Both the position numbers and the translations under genes were made by a program. 64,000 nucleotides of DNA from Nitrococcus mobilis Nb-231 (lineage in GTDB: Bacteria; Pseudomonadota; Gammaproteobacteria; Nitrococcales; Nitrococcaceae): positions 2,968,596 to 3,032,595 of the forward strand of contig NZ_CH672427.1 of the NCBI RefSeq assembly GCF_000153205.1. The letters are read 5' to 3'. Positions 54,940-64,000 of this stretch are shown here, piece after piece. The notes under the pieces were generated by a model. It saw only the letters and a program-made list of their open reading frames with translations. It was not told the DNA's origin and did not search any database. The first letter of the stretch is position 1, and every line of letters starts with the position of its first letter.

Positions 54940-55518
54940 ATGTCCATGTTCCGGTTTCTTGTGGGAATCATTATCGTTCAAGGCGCGACCGCCGTGCTTG
55001 TCTTGGCCGCTGTGCAAACCCCGGCGGTCAACTGGCTGCTTTTCGCGCTGCTTGCTTTGATTGCGAGCGTTTTGAGCGCGTTCTGGTTTGCCTCTATTGC
55101 CAATCACATCAAAAAAGACGCTCTCGCTCGCATGAAGGAAACATCGGTGCGGGAGCGGGAGCGACTGCTCGTGTCCACGGAAAAGGAAAAAAACCGCATA
55201 TTTCAGCAAACCTACCAGCGATTCAATAAGGAAACCAGCCGCGCCCACGCCAAGGCCAATTTCAAGGTGGGAGCGGCCGTCGTTGGTGCCGTGGGCGTGG
55301 GCGTGGGACTGCTCTCATTGCAGTTTGTGACTTTGGGCTTGTTGCCTTTGTTCGCGGCCGCCGGCGGATTGGCGGGCTATGGGGTGCGCGCCCGTCAGGA
55401 GGCCCTGGCACGCAAAGGGAAACCGGCCAAAGGCTTCTTTGCTCGCCGCCAATCGATAAAGTCACTCGAGGCGGAGCCCTCGCTGCCGATCGTCTCGCCT
55501 AAAAAAGCTTCCCGATAG
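54940..55518 (+). CDS. membrane protein with coiled-coil middle, hypothetical
   Basis: A 192-residue protein with two N-terminal membrane helices (LVGIIIVQGATAVLVLAAV, WLLFALLALIASVLSAFWF), a charged helical middle (about residues 60-108) and two more hydrophobic, Gly-rich segments (VGAAVVGAVGVGVGLLSL and LLPLFAAAGGLAGYG). It ends in a basic tail. I do not recognise the family. ATG 54940 follows a GAGAGGG site. It is divergent from arfB. Confidence 0.65.
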   Translation: MSMFRFLVGIIIVQGATAVLVLAAVQTPAVNWLLFALLALIASVLSAFWFASIANHIKKDALARMKETSVRERERLLVSTEKEKNRIFQQTYQRFNKETSRAHAKANFKVGAAVVGAVGVGVGLLSLQFVTLGLLPLFAAAGGLAGYGVRARQEALARKGKPAKGFFARRQSIKSLEAEPSLPIVSPKKASR

Positions 55519-55672
55519 ACTGGATACCCTCTCTATAGATGGGCCGAGTGGTTCCAGCCATGACAGCTTATCCATGATCGACCCAACATTGGCGGGGGGA
55601 TTAATTTCTTCGGCTTTTTTGCGCCGGCTAAGTTCGTTGTTGCATTGGACGGTGAGTCAGCGTCCATCGTAT

Positions 55673-56872
55673 TCAGCGCCAGGTTCTGCTCCCATTTCGC
55701 GTTGTTTGGCGGGGGGGGGTGGTCATCTTAGTAAGGGGTCCGTGCACTTCAGGCGCGGACTGGGGTGGCGCTTCGCCTTGCGCGCGGCGCTCTTTGGCGA
55801 TTTCCGTTACGGCGGCCGGCGCTATCAGGCCTAGCGTTGCGGCATGCTCGGCCATGCTGAAACTATCCGAGGCCAGTACCAGTGTGCTGCCTGCTGCGGC
55901 AACTTGCTGGGCGAGCGCTTCGATCTCATGGGTGCGGCGCGTGGCGCGACTGATGGCGCGAATGTAGATGGCGTGTACTTTGTCGGGATACTCCTGGAGG
56001 ACGCGGGCGTACGTTTCAGGGTCGTGTTGCCCGCTGTCGCCGATCAGCACGCAAGGCAAGTCTTTGTATAGCGCCAGTATGCCGCGGATCAGCTCGAGCT
56101 TGTGCTCTTTGGCCCGGCGCGGCAGCGGCCGCAGTAGGGACACTCCCCACTCCCGTAGGAACAGTAAAGGGCCGGCGGGGATGTTGTGGATGTTGAAAAA
56201 AGTATCCAGCATTTCATAGAGGCTCCAGGGCCCACGCGAGACGAATAGCACGGGGTTTGTCTCATTGCCCGAGACGCCTTGATACAATGCGCGGTAGAAG
56301 GCGGCGACGCCGGGGAAGGCCACGCGGCTCGCTGCATCCTGAACGAACATTCGCCACAGCATCATGAATCGGTTGGCAACGCCGGTGTACATCACCGTGT
56401 CGTCGATGTCACTGATCACCACGAAACGGGCCGAATCCGACGGAATGAATACCTCGGCTTGGCATTTGAGATCTATTTTCGGCTCCAAGACTTCGAGTTC
56501 GAGCATATGCCAGAGTTGGTCGGGCGCCAGCGCCGAGCCCGGCGCCATCTGCACCCGGAAATAGCCGTCCCGGTCCGTGCTCGTATGCGTTTCGTTGCCA
56601 TAAAAACGCGCGGCAAGGCGCACCCCGGCGGCGCCGCGGCGCGTGAAATGCCGCACGGCGGCGAGGAGATCGTAGCCGAAGCCACCCTTCGTCCGCCGAG
56701 TGTGTCTCATGTTGGACTGACGCAGCACGCGCCCGATAGCGAAAATCTGTTCAGACGAGCCGTAGCCCCGATAGGGATGGAGGGCGAAGCCGTGCTGCTG
56801 CGCATCGGTTCTTACCGATTTGCCGAGGACGCGTACCGCGCGCCGCAGCGCCCGCCGTATGTCGTGGCCCAT
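55673..56872 (-). CDS. DUF2183/App1-type phosphatase
   Basis: A 399-residue protein with a HAD-like phosphatase motif VISDIDDTVMYTG (DxDxT, about residue 155), LFVSRGPWSLYEMLDTFF and VLIGDSGQHDPETYA. These match the DUF2183 family that includes yeast App1, a phosphatidate phosphatase. The N-terminal 130 residues form a beta-rich domain also seen in family members. The C-terminal tail is low-complexity and overlaps a G-run at 55710-55719. It is a cytosolic or peripheral membrane enzyme; lipid phosphate as substrate is inferred. Confidence 0.85.
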   Translation of the reverse strand: MGHDIRRALRRAVRVLGKSVRTDAQQHGFALHPYRGYGSSEQIFAIGRVLRQSNMRHTRRTKGGFGYDLLAAVRHFTRRGAAGVRLAARFYGNETHTSTDRDGYFRVQMAPGSALAPDQLWHMLELEVLEPKIDLKCQAEVFIPSDSARFVVISDIDDTVMYTGVANRFMMLWRMFVQDAASRVAFPGVAAFYRALYQGVSGNETNPVLFVSRGPWSLYEMLDTFFNIHNIPAGPLLFLREWGVSLLRPLPRRAKEHKLELIRGILALYKDLPCVLIGDSGQHDPETYARVLQEYPDKVHAIYIRAISRATRRTHEIEALAQQVAAAGSTLVLASDSFSMAEHAATLGLIAPAAVTEIAKERRAQGEAPPQSAPEVHGPLTKMTTPPRQTTRNGSRTWR

Positions 56873-57110
56873 GATCGCTGCCCGATTTCGTAAGATTGAA
56901 CTTATTGTATTAAGTATATCAACTATATAGGGACTGCAGCTCCGGCGCTAGGCCAACCGGGGGATGAAATGCGGTAGTGGGAAGCCGCAGCAGTGCGCTC
57001 AGGGCTGGCGATTCGCTTGATCGATCATGAGGCGCTACGGATGTGCCCGCTTAGATACGCGGCAATGGGGGCGAGAGGCTTGGACACATGATTTTGCGTA
57101 CGGCTTTGGT

Positions 57111-58076
57111 TTACAGCCATTCGGCCCGCCGGAACCGATAGTAGAGGTAACCGCAGACCGCTAGGATAACAAGGAGCGCAGCGGGATAGCCGTATTTCCA
57201 GTCCAGCTCGGGCATGCCTTTGAAGTTCATGCCCCAGATTCCGGCGAACACCGTCGCTACCGCGAAAATGGCGGCCCAGGCGGCCAACCGCTTGTTCACC
57301 TCGGTTTCGTCGAGGGCAATCATCGACAGGTTGACCTGGATGGCCGTCGTGATGGTCTCGCGAATGGTGTCGATGGTCGTGTTGATGCGCTGGAGATGAT
57401 CGTAGACGTCCCGAAAATATTCGTGGGTATTGATGCACATGGCGGGTACCCGGCCACCGAATAGGCGCCCCGTCGCCTCCATCAACGGCACCACGGCGTG
57501 TCTGAGCACCATGGCCTTGCGCTTGAGCTGGTAGAGGCGCTGAATGCTGCTGCGCTCCGAGCCTTTGGTGAACATCTGCTCCTCGAGGATCTCCAGCTCC
57601 GTTTCCAGTCCCTCGACCACTGGGAAGTAGCGGTCTACTACCGCGTCCATCAGCGCATAGAGCACGAACGCCGCGCCCTGGCGTAGCAGTTGCGGCTCGC
57701 GCTCGCAACGGGCGCGTACGCCGAGCAAGCTCTGCTGGCTGCGGTTGCGCACCGAGAGCACATAATTCGTGCCGACGAAAATGTCCACCTCCCCCTGATG
57801 CAACTTGCCATCGACTAGCTCGATGGTGTGCAAGACGACGAACAAGGAGTCCTCGTATTCCTCGATCTTGGGGCGTTGGTGTCCGTGATAGGCGTCTTCC
57901 ACGGCCAGTTCGTGAAGCTGGAAGGCTCGCTGCAATTGCTCCAGCTCGGCAGGCTCGGCGTCCCGCAGCGCGACCCATACGAAACAGTCCTGGCGCTCGA
58001 GGTAGGTGCCGATTTCCGAGACTTGGATGTCACGCAGCTTCTTGCCTTCCTGATAAGCGACGCAGTTGATGAGCAT
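57111..58076 (-). CDS. corA: CorA-type magnesium/cobalt transporter
   Basis: A 321-residue protein with a long cytosolic helical domain and two C-terminal membrane helices. The pore signature is GMNFKGMPELDWKYGYPAA, with the invariant GMN after the first helix and the MPEL loop. It imports Mg2+ down the membrane potential as a pentamer. The ATG start is 58076. Length is normal. Upstream is a 330-base gap toward the divergent HDOD gene. Confidence 0.95.
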   Translation of the reverse strand: MLINCVAYQEGKKLRDIQVSEIGTYLERQDCFVWVALRDAEPAELEQLQRAFQLHELAVEDAYHGHQRPKIEEYEDSLFVVLHTIELVDGKLHQGEVDIFVGTNYVLSVRNRSQQSLLGVRARCEREPQLLRQGAAFVLYALMDAVVDRYFPVVEGLETELEILEEQMFTKGSERSSIQRLYQLKRKAMVLRHAVVPLMEATGRLFGGRVPAMCINTHEYFRDVYDHLQRINTTIDTIRETITTAIQVNLSMIALDETEVNKRLAAWAAIFAVATVFAGIWGMNFKGMPELDWKYGYPAALLVILAVCGYLYYRFRRAEWL

Positions 58077-58406
58077 GGTTAGACTCCGGGCGATTCGGAC
58101 ACCAAGCAGCGCTACTCAGTGTACCAGAGCCACTAGCGGCCAGACCGGCCAACCGAACTAAGTGCGTAAATCAACCGAGCGTCGGGCGCGTCACGGCTGG
58201 ACGGGTTATCGCTCGGTAAAAGATGCGTTGATGGTGTTGACGTGCGGATGTGGTAGGGTCGGTGTGGCTTATGTCTGTAGGGGCTTGAGAAGAAATTTTG
58301 AGAATCGAGTGCGAAGACAACAAAATCCGCTTTCTTGGAACTCACCGTGCACAAATGGCTCAATTGTAATATTTTCTAATAATTAAAAAAGAACGAAAGG
58401 AAGCAT
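58077..58406. other. divergent intergenic region corA / HDOD gene
   Basis: About 330 bases. The last 70 bases before the HDOD gene are AT-rich (TAATATTTTCTAATAATT) and lead to a GAAAGGAAG ribosome site, so that gene's promoter is probably here. No small gene or RNA is supported. Confidence 0.5.
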
Positions 58407-60029
58407 ATGAACTCGGAAATGCATGGCCGCCTGCGCTCGTGCGCCAATCTTCCGACGCTTTCGGCCGTTGTTCGACGCATCATCAAAATCGGTCGTAATT
58501 CAGACATGGATCTGGGCGAAGTAGCGAAGCTGCTTTCGAGCGATCCGGTGCTTGCAAAGCAAATGTTGCGTGTCGCCAACTCGCCGCTGTATCGGCAGCG
58601 CCGCAGGTCCGATAATCTCCGCCAAGCCTTAGTTCTTCTCGGCTTGAACGACGCGGTCATCTTGGCCCTGGGTTTCTCTCTGGCCAGGTGTCTTCGTAAT
58701 GCTGGCGGGCAAGAGATCGACCTTGATGGCTTCTGGCGGCGCGCCCTCCTTTCCGGGCTGGCTTGCCGGCTGCTCGGTAAGGAGCTGGGCATGCGCTCGC
58801 TGGAGGATCTCTTCCTCGCCGGATTCCTGCAAGACATTGGGATGGTGGCTCTGGGTAGCGTTTTCCCCGACTGCTATGCGTCGGCGCTGGAGGGGGCTCT
58901 CGATCATGACGCCGTGGCTATGAAAGAGAGAGAGTGGTTTGACGCGGACCACCTGGAGGTGGGCGCGTGGCTTATGCGTGAATGGGGGCTGCCAGAATAT
59001 CTGCCGTTGGCAGCACTGGCCAGTCACGATTTTGATCAGGCGCATGTTCCGGTGAAGCTGACCTCTTTCATCGGGTGCGTTGCGCTTTCAGGGCACCTCG
59101 CGGACATTTTTTTAGCACCGGAGATGGAGACAACCATCGCTGTTGCGGCACAAGCTGGAGACGTATGGTTGGGCATAGATAGTCAAGCTCAGGGTAGGGT
59201 TCTGGCGCAGATGGCGAACTCGGTGCCAGAGATTGAAGCTCTGTTTGAAAAACCGGTTTTGCCGGCGGCGCAGGCCATGAGCGTCGTCAATCAAGCCCGG
59301 GATTTGCTTGCCGCATATAAGCCCCAGCCGCCCCAGTTAACGACTAAGGTAAAATACAAGGGAGTGGATGAGTTTCCGCAGGTCGATAGCGATTATGGCG
59401 AGCCTCGCGACCAACCAATACATCGTGTTGCGGTGTCCGATGCCTTCAGCCGTAGTCACTTCGATGAGTCGCTGTCGAAGGAGTTTGCTTTGGCGAGTGA
59501 GCTGCGCTGGCCGCTAAGCCTGGCCTTTTTGGAGCTAGATCCTCTCAATGCGCTTAATGATTGCTATGGCAGTCAGCTTGACGATGCAGCGCTTATGGCC
59601 ATTGCCCAGAAGATACAGATACAGGCAGGGCTGCGTGCAGGTGATGTGCTGGCGCACTACGAGGACGAGAAATTCATCCTTCTATTGCCCGGTATAGAAC
59701 TTGCTGCTGCGCATAAGGTCATCGATCGGATTCGGGGTTCTGTGAGGGCGTTGGAATACCCGGGGGCCTCGGCGGAGGTGTTGCGCATGACATTATCCGC
59801 GGGCGCTGCAGCTCATATGGATGGTGGGCGCTGTTTCGAGAAACCCGAGGATTTGGTGCGCGCGGCTGAACGCGCGCTTTATTTAGCCAAGCGCGAGAGT
59901 CGAAATCACTCGGAATCAATACTGGGCAAGAAGGAGCATTCGGGCAGGTCTGAGCATTCGGTAGACCGGGCCAATACTCGCCGCGATTTTAGCCGTTTGT
60001 TTCGCTGGCGCCGTTTGTTTCGCCGGTAA
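58407..60029 (+). CDS. HDOD protein with degenerate GGDEF domain
   Basis: A 540-residue protein. Residues about 10-200 are an HDOD domain (LPTLSAVVRRII, LSSDPVLAKQMLRVANSPLY, FLAGFLQDIGMVAL), used for signalling without hydrolysis. The C-terminal 170 residues follow the GGDEF fold (LALNDC-type helices, HYEDEKFILLLPG, SAGAAAHMDGG) but the active motif GGDEF is replaced by EDEKF. The RxxD site (RAGD) five residues before it is kept. So it probably binds c-di-GMP rather than making it. The tail is basic. ATG 58407 has a good GGAAG site. Confidence 0.88.
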   Translation: MNSEMHGRLRSCANLPTLSAVVRRIIKIGRNSDMDLGEVAKLLSSDPVLAKQMLRVANSPLYRQRRRSDNLRQALVLLGLNDAVILALGFSLARCLRNAGGQEIDLDGFWRRALLSGLACRLLGKELGMRSLEDLFLAGFLQDIGMVALGSVFPDCYASALEGALDHDAVAMKEREWFDADHLEVGAWLMREWGLPEYLPLAALASHDFDQAHVPVKLTSFIGCVALSGHLADIFLAPEMETTIAVAAQAGDVWLGIDSQAQGRVLAQMANSVPEIEALFEKPVLPAAQAMSVVNQARDLLAAYKPQPPQLTTKVKYKGVDEFPQVDSDYGEPRDQPIHRVAVSDAFSRSHFDESLSKEFALASELRWPLSLAFLELDPLNALNDCYGSQLDDAALMAIAQKIQIQAGLRAGDVLAHYEDEKFILLLPGIELAAAHKVIDRIRGSVRALEYPGASAEVLRMTLSAGAAAHMDGGRCFEKPEDLVRAAERALYLAKRESRNHSESILGKKEHSGRSEHSVDRANTRRDFSRLFRWRRLFRR

Positions 60030-60185
60030 GATAAAGAGTCTATGGCAAACAGCAGGTCGCGGCTAACGGATCGACAACCTATCGAGGCGCTCGACGTCGA
60101 TCGCGCCTGTCGAGCGGGCGTGCGAAACTGATATGGAAGTCTATTGGCGCTCTGGCCGTTTCACGGCGCTGAGAATAACGGTTGA

Positions 60186-60566
60186 CTAGCGGTTAGGGTT
60201 TTTCTCCCATTGTCCCTTGAGATCGGCGAACGGTTTGTAGGTGCTCGGCGCCGCTCGCGGGTCGGCATGGGCGCCCGCTCGACTCGTATCCAAGTGGCGG
60301 GCATGTTCGTTCTCATGGCAGTAGAGACAGAGCAGCTCCCAGTTGCTGCCATCGGGCGGATTGTTGTCGTGGTCGTGGTCTTTGTGATGCACGGTGAGCA
60401 TGGAGAGATTGGTGCGGTCGAACTCGCGGGTGCAGCGCGCGCAGATCCAAGGATAGAGCTTGAGCGCTTGCGCGCGGTAGCCACGCTCCCGTTGCGCGCG
60501 GCTGTGCTGCGCCGCGGCAACGAGTCGATCCAGCTTGTCGGCATCGGGTGGTGGTTTCTTCGGCAT
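60186..60566 (-). CDS. yajD: YajD-like HNH nuclease
   Basis: A 126-residue protein with a zinc-stabilised HNH fold: YPWICARCTREF, MLTVHHKDHDHDNN with the first His pair, and NWELLCLYCHENEH. This spacing and the N-terminal DKLDRLVAAAQ match YajD. HNH enzymes nick DNA; the role of YajD is unknown. ATG 60566 is preferred to 60596 by family length. It sits 74 bases downstream of the large fusion enzyme gene on the same strand. Confidence 0.88.
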   Translation of the reverse strand: MPKKPPPDADKLDRLVAAAQHSRAQRERGYRAQALKLYPWICARCTREFDRTNLSMLTVHHKDHDHDNNPPDGSNWELLCLYCHENEHARHLDTSRAGAHADPRAAPSTYKPFADLKGQWEKNPNR

Positions 60567-60640
60567 GGGGTGTCCTCGGAGCAGTAGGACAGACAAGCCA
60601 AGCGTCCATAGGGCGTCATTTTAATCAATTAGACTGAATT

Positions 60641-63556
60641 TCAGCGGCCGCGTTGCACTTTTTGGTCGCCCCAGCGTATCGCGAGCTCGTCCGCGTTTTT
60701 CAGACCCGTGCCCGGCAGGGCGTGATTCAACATGGCCTTGCCGGTGCCACCGGTGGCTGAGCTTAGTCGATCCTCCCAGACCGCTTGATGGGCCGTGGGG
60801 CATTCGTGCCAGTCGAACAGATGAACCGTAGGAACCTCGATGATCCCTGCTTCGACCAGACGGCGCACCGCATCGGCCTCGGCGGCGTTGCACAGATGGG
60901 TGCCAACAATGCGAGCGCCCGGCATGAGAATGCGCCGCTGGCCCTTGCCTACCGCTGGAGCATAGAAGCTGTAACGCCGCTGCGCCATATCCTCGCAGTA
61001 GACGATCCGGCCGGTATGGGGGGGCACGAGTAGGGTGGAGAGCGCGAGGGTATCTTGGCGGGCGCGTTCGATGATGAGGTCGGGTACGCCGGAAGGGACG
61101 TTGCACTGCCGTAGCAGCTGGCCAAGCGCTCCCGCCAAGGGTTTGACGGTTCGCTCGGTGAATGCTCGCAGCGCGGCCTTGCAACCCGCGCTGTCCGTGC
61201 GGCTATCCGGTAGCTCCAGCGGGGCCTCGCCCCAGAGGAATTTGGGCGCGCGTTGTTCCAGCGCCTCGATGGAAAGAACGCCCACAAGCGCATCGCCGAG
61301 TTCCAGCGCCCGCACATGATCCTGCTGGGCCTGCGTGCGCGTTATCACGGCGAGCCGGGCCCGGGCGGCCTGGGCGGCCGCCAGCAGATTTTGTCCGGTG
61401 GTATCGTCGTCTTCTTCGCCCGTCATGCCGTAGTAGACCACCACGGTTTCGCCGGGGCGCAGCCCGGCTCGCTGCAGCATGTCCGCCGGCTCGGCCGTGC
61501 CGGGCTTACCCAGAAACGTCATAAGCTCGTCCGCAGCGGCGCCCTGCAAGGCCAGAGTGCCGCCTTCGGCGAGGGCCTGGAAGCCGCGGGCGAAACCCGG
61601 TGCGCCGGCATGGCAGACGGCACAGTCGACTAACACTTGATCGTTTGCGCTCCGTACGGCGGCAAGCCATGTCTCGCCCTGCGTCTGCCATTCGGTCCAG
61701 CGGCTCGGATCGACGGGAACCTGGGTGAAGCAGCCCGCGAGATCCTCTGTCTCGCGGTTGATGGCGCCCGCTCCGAGCTCGCGCACGGCCGCGGCGTGCG
61801 CTTCGCTCGAGACCAGGCTGGTGGTTTTGACGCCGCGGGCGAGGCCCAGCTTGACCGCCCAGCGACCGGCATCGCAGCCGGTGTCCTCTACCAGCATCCG
61901 CTGGCCGGGTTGAATTTTGAGGGCGTTGATGAGGCCGCGGTAGGCCGTGCCTGCCGCGATCAGGAAGCTGCCCGCCGCCTCGAGCGGCACTCCGGCGGGT
62001 AGGGGGAGGCATTGCGGGCCCTGCACGAGCATGAATTGCTGATGGGCGCCATCAGGTGTTTCGTAGCCCTGGTGGATGAACCGGCTCATCATTGGCTCCG
62101 CGCCGGCCTGCGGATCGAGCAGCTCGCGGCGGCCGGGGTAGATGGCTACCAACTCACCCACCTGCAGGCGGCCCTCGGCCTGAACCGCCTCGCCCAGCTC
62201 GGCCACCAATCCCAGACCGCCCGAGCCGGTGACATGCTCATCCTCATCGTGCAGGTCGAAGACGCTGAAGGGCAGACCGGTGATGGCCGAGACGTCGGTG
62301 CGGTCGAGCTCCGAGGCGAGGACATAGAGCAGCGCTTCGTTGGGCTTGGGTTGCGGGACCTCCAGCACGATCTCTGTTTCCTTCTCCTTGGGGGCGCCAT
62401 GCTCGGGCTCCCCGGTGGCGGGATCCTTCACTACGGCCCAGGCGTATTGCATCTGCGGCAACGGCGTCACCCCCGGTACGAAGGGGCTGCCGATGGGTAA
62501 GAGCCAGTATTCGTCCTCCAGGCGCTCGAGCTCTGCGGCGCTGAACTGCGGCCGGCGCCGCAGGGGCAGGGCCGGTGAGCACTTGTCCAGGAACAGCCGA
62601 ATGCCTTTTTTGCCGCCATGCTCGGGGTCCAAGACGAACCGAGTGAAAGCATCCACCTCGGCGGCGAGTCCCACTTCGATTCCCTCTTCGAGCCCCGTTT
62701 TGACCAGCTCGGCAATGGCCTCGGCCACCTGGCCGCGGCCCGCGTAACGGGCTTGCGCCAGGCACTGCTGCAGATATGGATCCTGTTCGATCTCCGGCCA
62801 GTCCACGACTTCGGGAGCGTCCCACTGCGCCCGCTGTTGGCGGCGAAAGCCCATCGTCTCGGCGACCGGGTTTTGAGTGCCGCGAGCGCATTGGGCGGCG
62901 AGCAACCGGGCACGGCTGAGCACATCGGTCGATCCGGTGACCACTTCGTCGAGCAGCCCTCCGTCCTTGGCAATGTCGGCTCGGATTGGGCGCCCGCAGA
63001 GCAGCCAGCCAAGCGCGATCGGCAGGCTGGTAAGGGGCTCTGCGAGCGCGGCCTCCACCAAGCGCGGTAGGCGTTGGGTGCCACCAAATGCGGGCGGTAG
63101 AAAGAGGTTGATCTCGGGTTGGCCCATGCGGGTGCGCGCATTGCCGATCCGGAAGTGGCAAGCCATGACCAGCTCGCAGCCCCCGCCCAGAGCGGGACCG
63201 TCGATGGCGGCGATCACGGGTTTATCCATGGCCTCGATACCGGCGAGCAGCGCATGGGCCTTGGCGGCCAGTGCCCGCGCCGCGGCCGGCTCATTGATCC
63301 CCCCCAGCAGCTCGCGGATATCGGCGCCGGCGCTGAAGGAACCGGCCGCGCGGGCGCTGAGTACCACGGCTCTGACCTCCTCGTGATGCTCGAGGTGCTC
63401 GAAGACCCTGGCAAGCGCCTCCAAGACCCGGCTCGAGAGAGCGTTGACCGGCGGGTGGTGCAGCAGCACGGTGGCGATCAAGGCGCCCTGACTCGCGGGC
63501 ACGCGATCGTAGCGCACGCGTAAATATTGCTCATCCTCGAAGACCGGCTGTGGCAT
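60641..63556 (-). CDS. enoyl-CoA hydratase / medium-chain CoA reductase fusion
   Basis: A 971-residue protein. Residues about 1-260 are an enoyl-CoA hydratase/isomerase domain, with the oxyanion-hole segments SFSAGADIREL and DGPALGGGCELVMACHF and the Glu of MGQPEINLFL. A helical linker follows. Residues about 430-960 resemble medium-chain reductases of the crotonyl-CoA/acryloyl-CoA reductase type, with GSGGLGLVAELGEAVQ, AAGSFLIAAGTAYRGL and LFDWHECPTAHQAVWE near the end. The order hydratase-reductase recalls the last two domains of propionyl-CoA synthase, here without the ligase part. ATG 63556 follows CAGGAG. The substrate is unknown. Confidence 0.8.
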   Translation of the reverse strand: MPQPVFEDEQYLRVRYDRVPASQGALIATVLLHHPPVNALSSRVLEALARVFEHLEHHEEVRAVVLSARAAGSFSAGADIRELLGGINEPAAARALAAKAHALLAGIEAMDKPVIAAIDGPALGGGCELVMACHFRIGNARTRMGQPEINLFLPPAFGGTQRLPRLVEAALAEPLTSLPIALGWLLCGRPIRADIAKDGGLLDEVVTGSTDVLSRARLLAAQCARGTQNPVAETMGFRRQQRAQWDAPEVVDWPEIEQDPYLQQCLAQARYAGRGQVAEAIAELVKTGLEEGIEVGLAAEVDAFTRFVLDPEHGGKKGIRLFLDKCSPALPLRRRPQFSAAELERLEDEYWLLPIGSPFVPGVTPLPQMQYAWAVVKDPATGEPEHGAPKEKETEIVLEVPQPKPNEALLYVLASELDRTDVSAITGLPFSVFDLHDEDEHVTGSGGLGLVAELGEAVQAEGRLQVGELVAIYPGRRELLDPQAGAEPMMSRFIHQGYETPDGAHQQFMLVQGPQCLPLPAGVPLEAAGSFLIAAGTAYRGLINALKIQPGQRMLVEDTGCDAGRWAVKLGLARGVKTTSLVSSEAHAAAVRELGAGAINRETEDLAGCFTQVPVDPSRWTEWQTQGETWLAAVRSANDQVLVDCAVCHAGAPGFARGFQALAEGGTLALQGAAADELMTFLGKPGTAEPADMLQRAGLRPGETVVVYYGMTGEEDDDTTGQNLLAAAQAARARLAVITRTQAQQDHVRALELGDALVGVLSIEALEQRAPKFLWGEAPLELPDSRTDSAGCKAALRAFTERTVKPLAGALGQLLRQCNVPSGVPDLIIERARQDTLALSTLLVPPHTGRIVYCEDMAQRRYSFYAPAVGKGQRRILMPGARIVGTHLCNAAEADAVRRLVEAGIIEVPTVHLFDWHECPTAHQAVWEDRLSSATGGTGKAMLNHALPGTGLKNADELAIRWGDQKVQRGR

Positions 63557-63788
63557 GGGGCGTCTCCTGTGTTCGGTTGCGTGCGGCGCGGGGCCGGTCT
63601 GTCCGGCGATTCGTTGCAAAGCCCAGAATGTGCGCCGCTCGGCGCCATGGTGCTGAATTGATCCTAACCCTTTAGCGACTGGCTCAGAAGAGCGGGGCGG
63701 CGAAGTCCGCTCTGCAGGTGGCGGCCGCTAGTAATACAATGCCCGGGCAGCCGCGTCACCGTGGCCACGATGCATGACGGATTCATCA

Positions 63789-63993
63789 ATGACCGTGCCC
63801 ATATGGATGCTGCTTGGTTTCGCAGTCTGGACGATCGTGCTGTTGGCGGCCACGGTGGGTGTGTATCGGGGCATGACATACTGAAACGCACTTGAGCAGG
63901 TGGGCTCATAGCATATGAACGATTTCCTAACGACGAGGCGGTCCTGATCCGTGGGGGCGCTCGCCAGCGAAGCGCACGGCTCGAGCCGGTATC
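63789..63993 (+). pseudogene. MAPEG-family protein, broken, at window edge
   Basis: The frame from ATG 63789 reads TVPIWMLLGFAVWTIVLL and stops at 63882 after 31 residues. This is the first helix of MAPEG-type membrane proteins (glutathione-linked enzymes). Another frame downstream gives AYERFPNDEA and RSARLEPVSA, which loosely continue the family pattern (ENLPV region) after a frameshift and a stop. So the gene looks decayed, but it runs to within a few bases of the window end and may continue beyond it. Confidence 0.4.
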
Positions 63994-64000
63994 CGCCTCA

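Noticed and set aside
57025-57978. 317-codon minus-strand frame overlapping corA
   Set aside because: The corA frame carries the GMN pore motif and normal length; the other frame is Arg/Gly-rich with no motif.

Overview
The window is GC-rich bacterial chromosome with gammaproteobacterial gene content: yajD-type HNH nuclease, arfB, selO, yihY, birA-coaX, bacterioferritin, glpK, an Mla-type lipid ABC operon and several c-di-GMP enzymes. The Csx16 plus NE0113-family Cmr locus would fit a purple-sulfur or halophilic Chromatiales/Ectothiorhodospiraceae-like organism, but that placement is inference. No rRNA is present, and I found one tRNA.

Layout. 1-3.9 kb: a ParD/ParE-type toxin-antitoxin pair, then a wreck of a large DEAD/DEAH helicase gene whose end runs into a glutathione S-transferase remnant. 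4-20.2 kb: core genes (dodecin, lipoprotein, YihY, AidB-like flavoprotein, glyoxalase family, methionine aminotransferase-like), a leftward glpK-STAS/MlaE-MlaF-MCE-lipoprotein series, bacterioferritin with its own promoter and terminator, M18 aminopeptidase, birA and coaX. 20.3-24.9 kb: tRNA-Thr followed by a scar zone holding a HEPN-motif protein, an integrase fragment, a YgiT fragment, a dispersed palindromic repeat, a transposase scrap and a secreted beta-helix protein. A GGDEF-EAL protein follows.

27.8-40.9 kb: a type III-B (Cmr) CRISPR-Cas locus, all on the minus strand. The order of transcription is NE0113-family CARF-winged-helix protein, cmr1, cas10, cmr3, cmr4, cmr5, cmr6, CARF-HEPN ribonuclease, cas6, csx16, a small ORF carrying the Cas1 catalytic motifs behind a Cas2-like start, a Cas1-like ORF without those motifs, cas2, and a CRISPR array of two repeats and one spacer. 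The effector and cyclic-oligoadenylate parts look intact. The adaptation part is rearranged. This is the most unusual feature of the window.

41-50 kb: a small membrane protein, an aldehyde dehydrogenase, then a visibly lower-GC block with a cupredoxin-like lipoprotein and a minus-strand operon of class III aminotransferase, SRPBCC protein, NAD-dependent reductase, acyl-CoA dehydrogenase-fold flavoprotein, formyltransferase and DUF3943 protein. It looks like a horizontally acquired small-molecule pathway. 50-64 kb: selO, a Cache-PAS-GGDEF cyclase, arfB, a membrane protein, a DUF2183/App1-type phosphatase, corA, an HDOD protein with a degenerate GGDEF domain, yajD-like HNH nuclease, a large enoyl-CoA hydratase/medium-chain reductase fusion, and a broken MAPEG gene at the right edge.

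Functions and homologies are read from translated motifs only. No database search was run.
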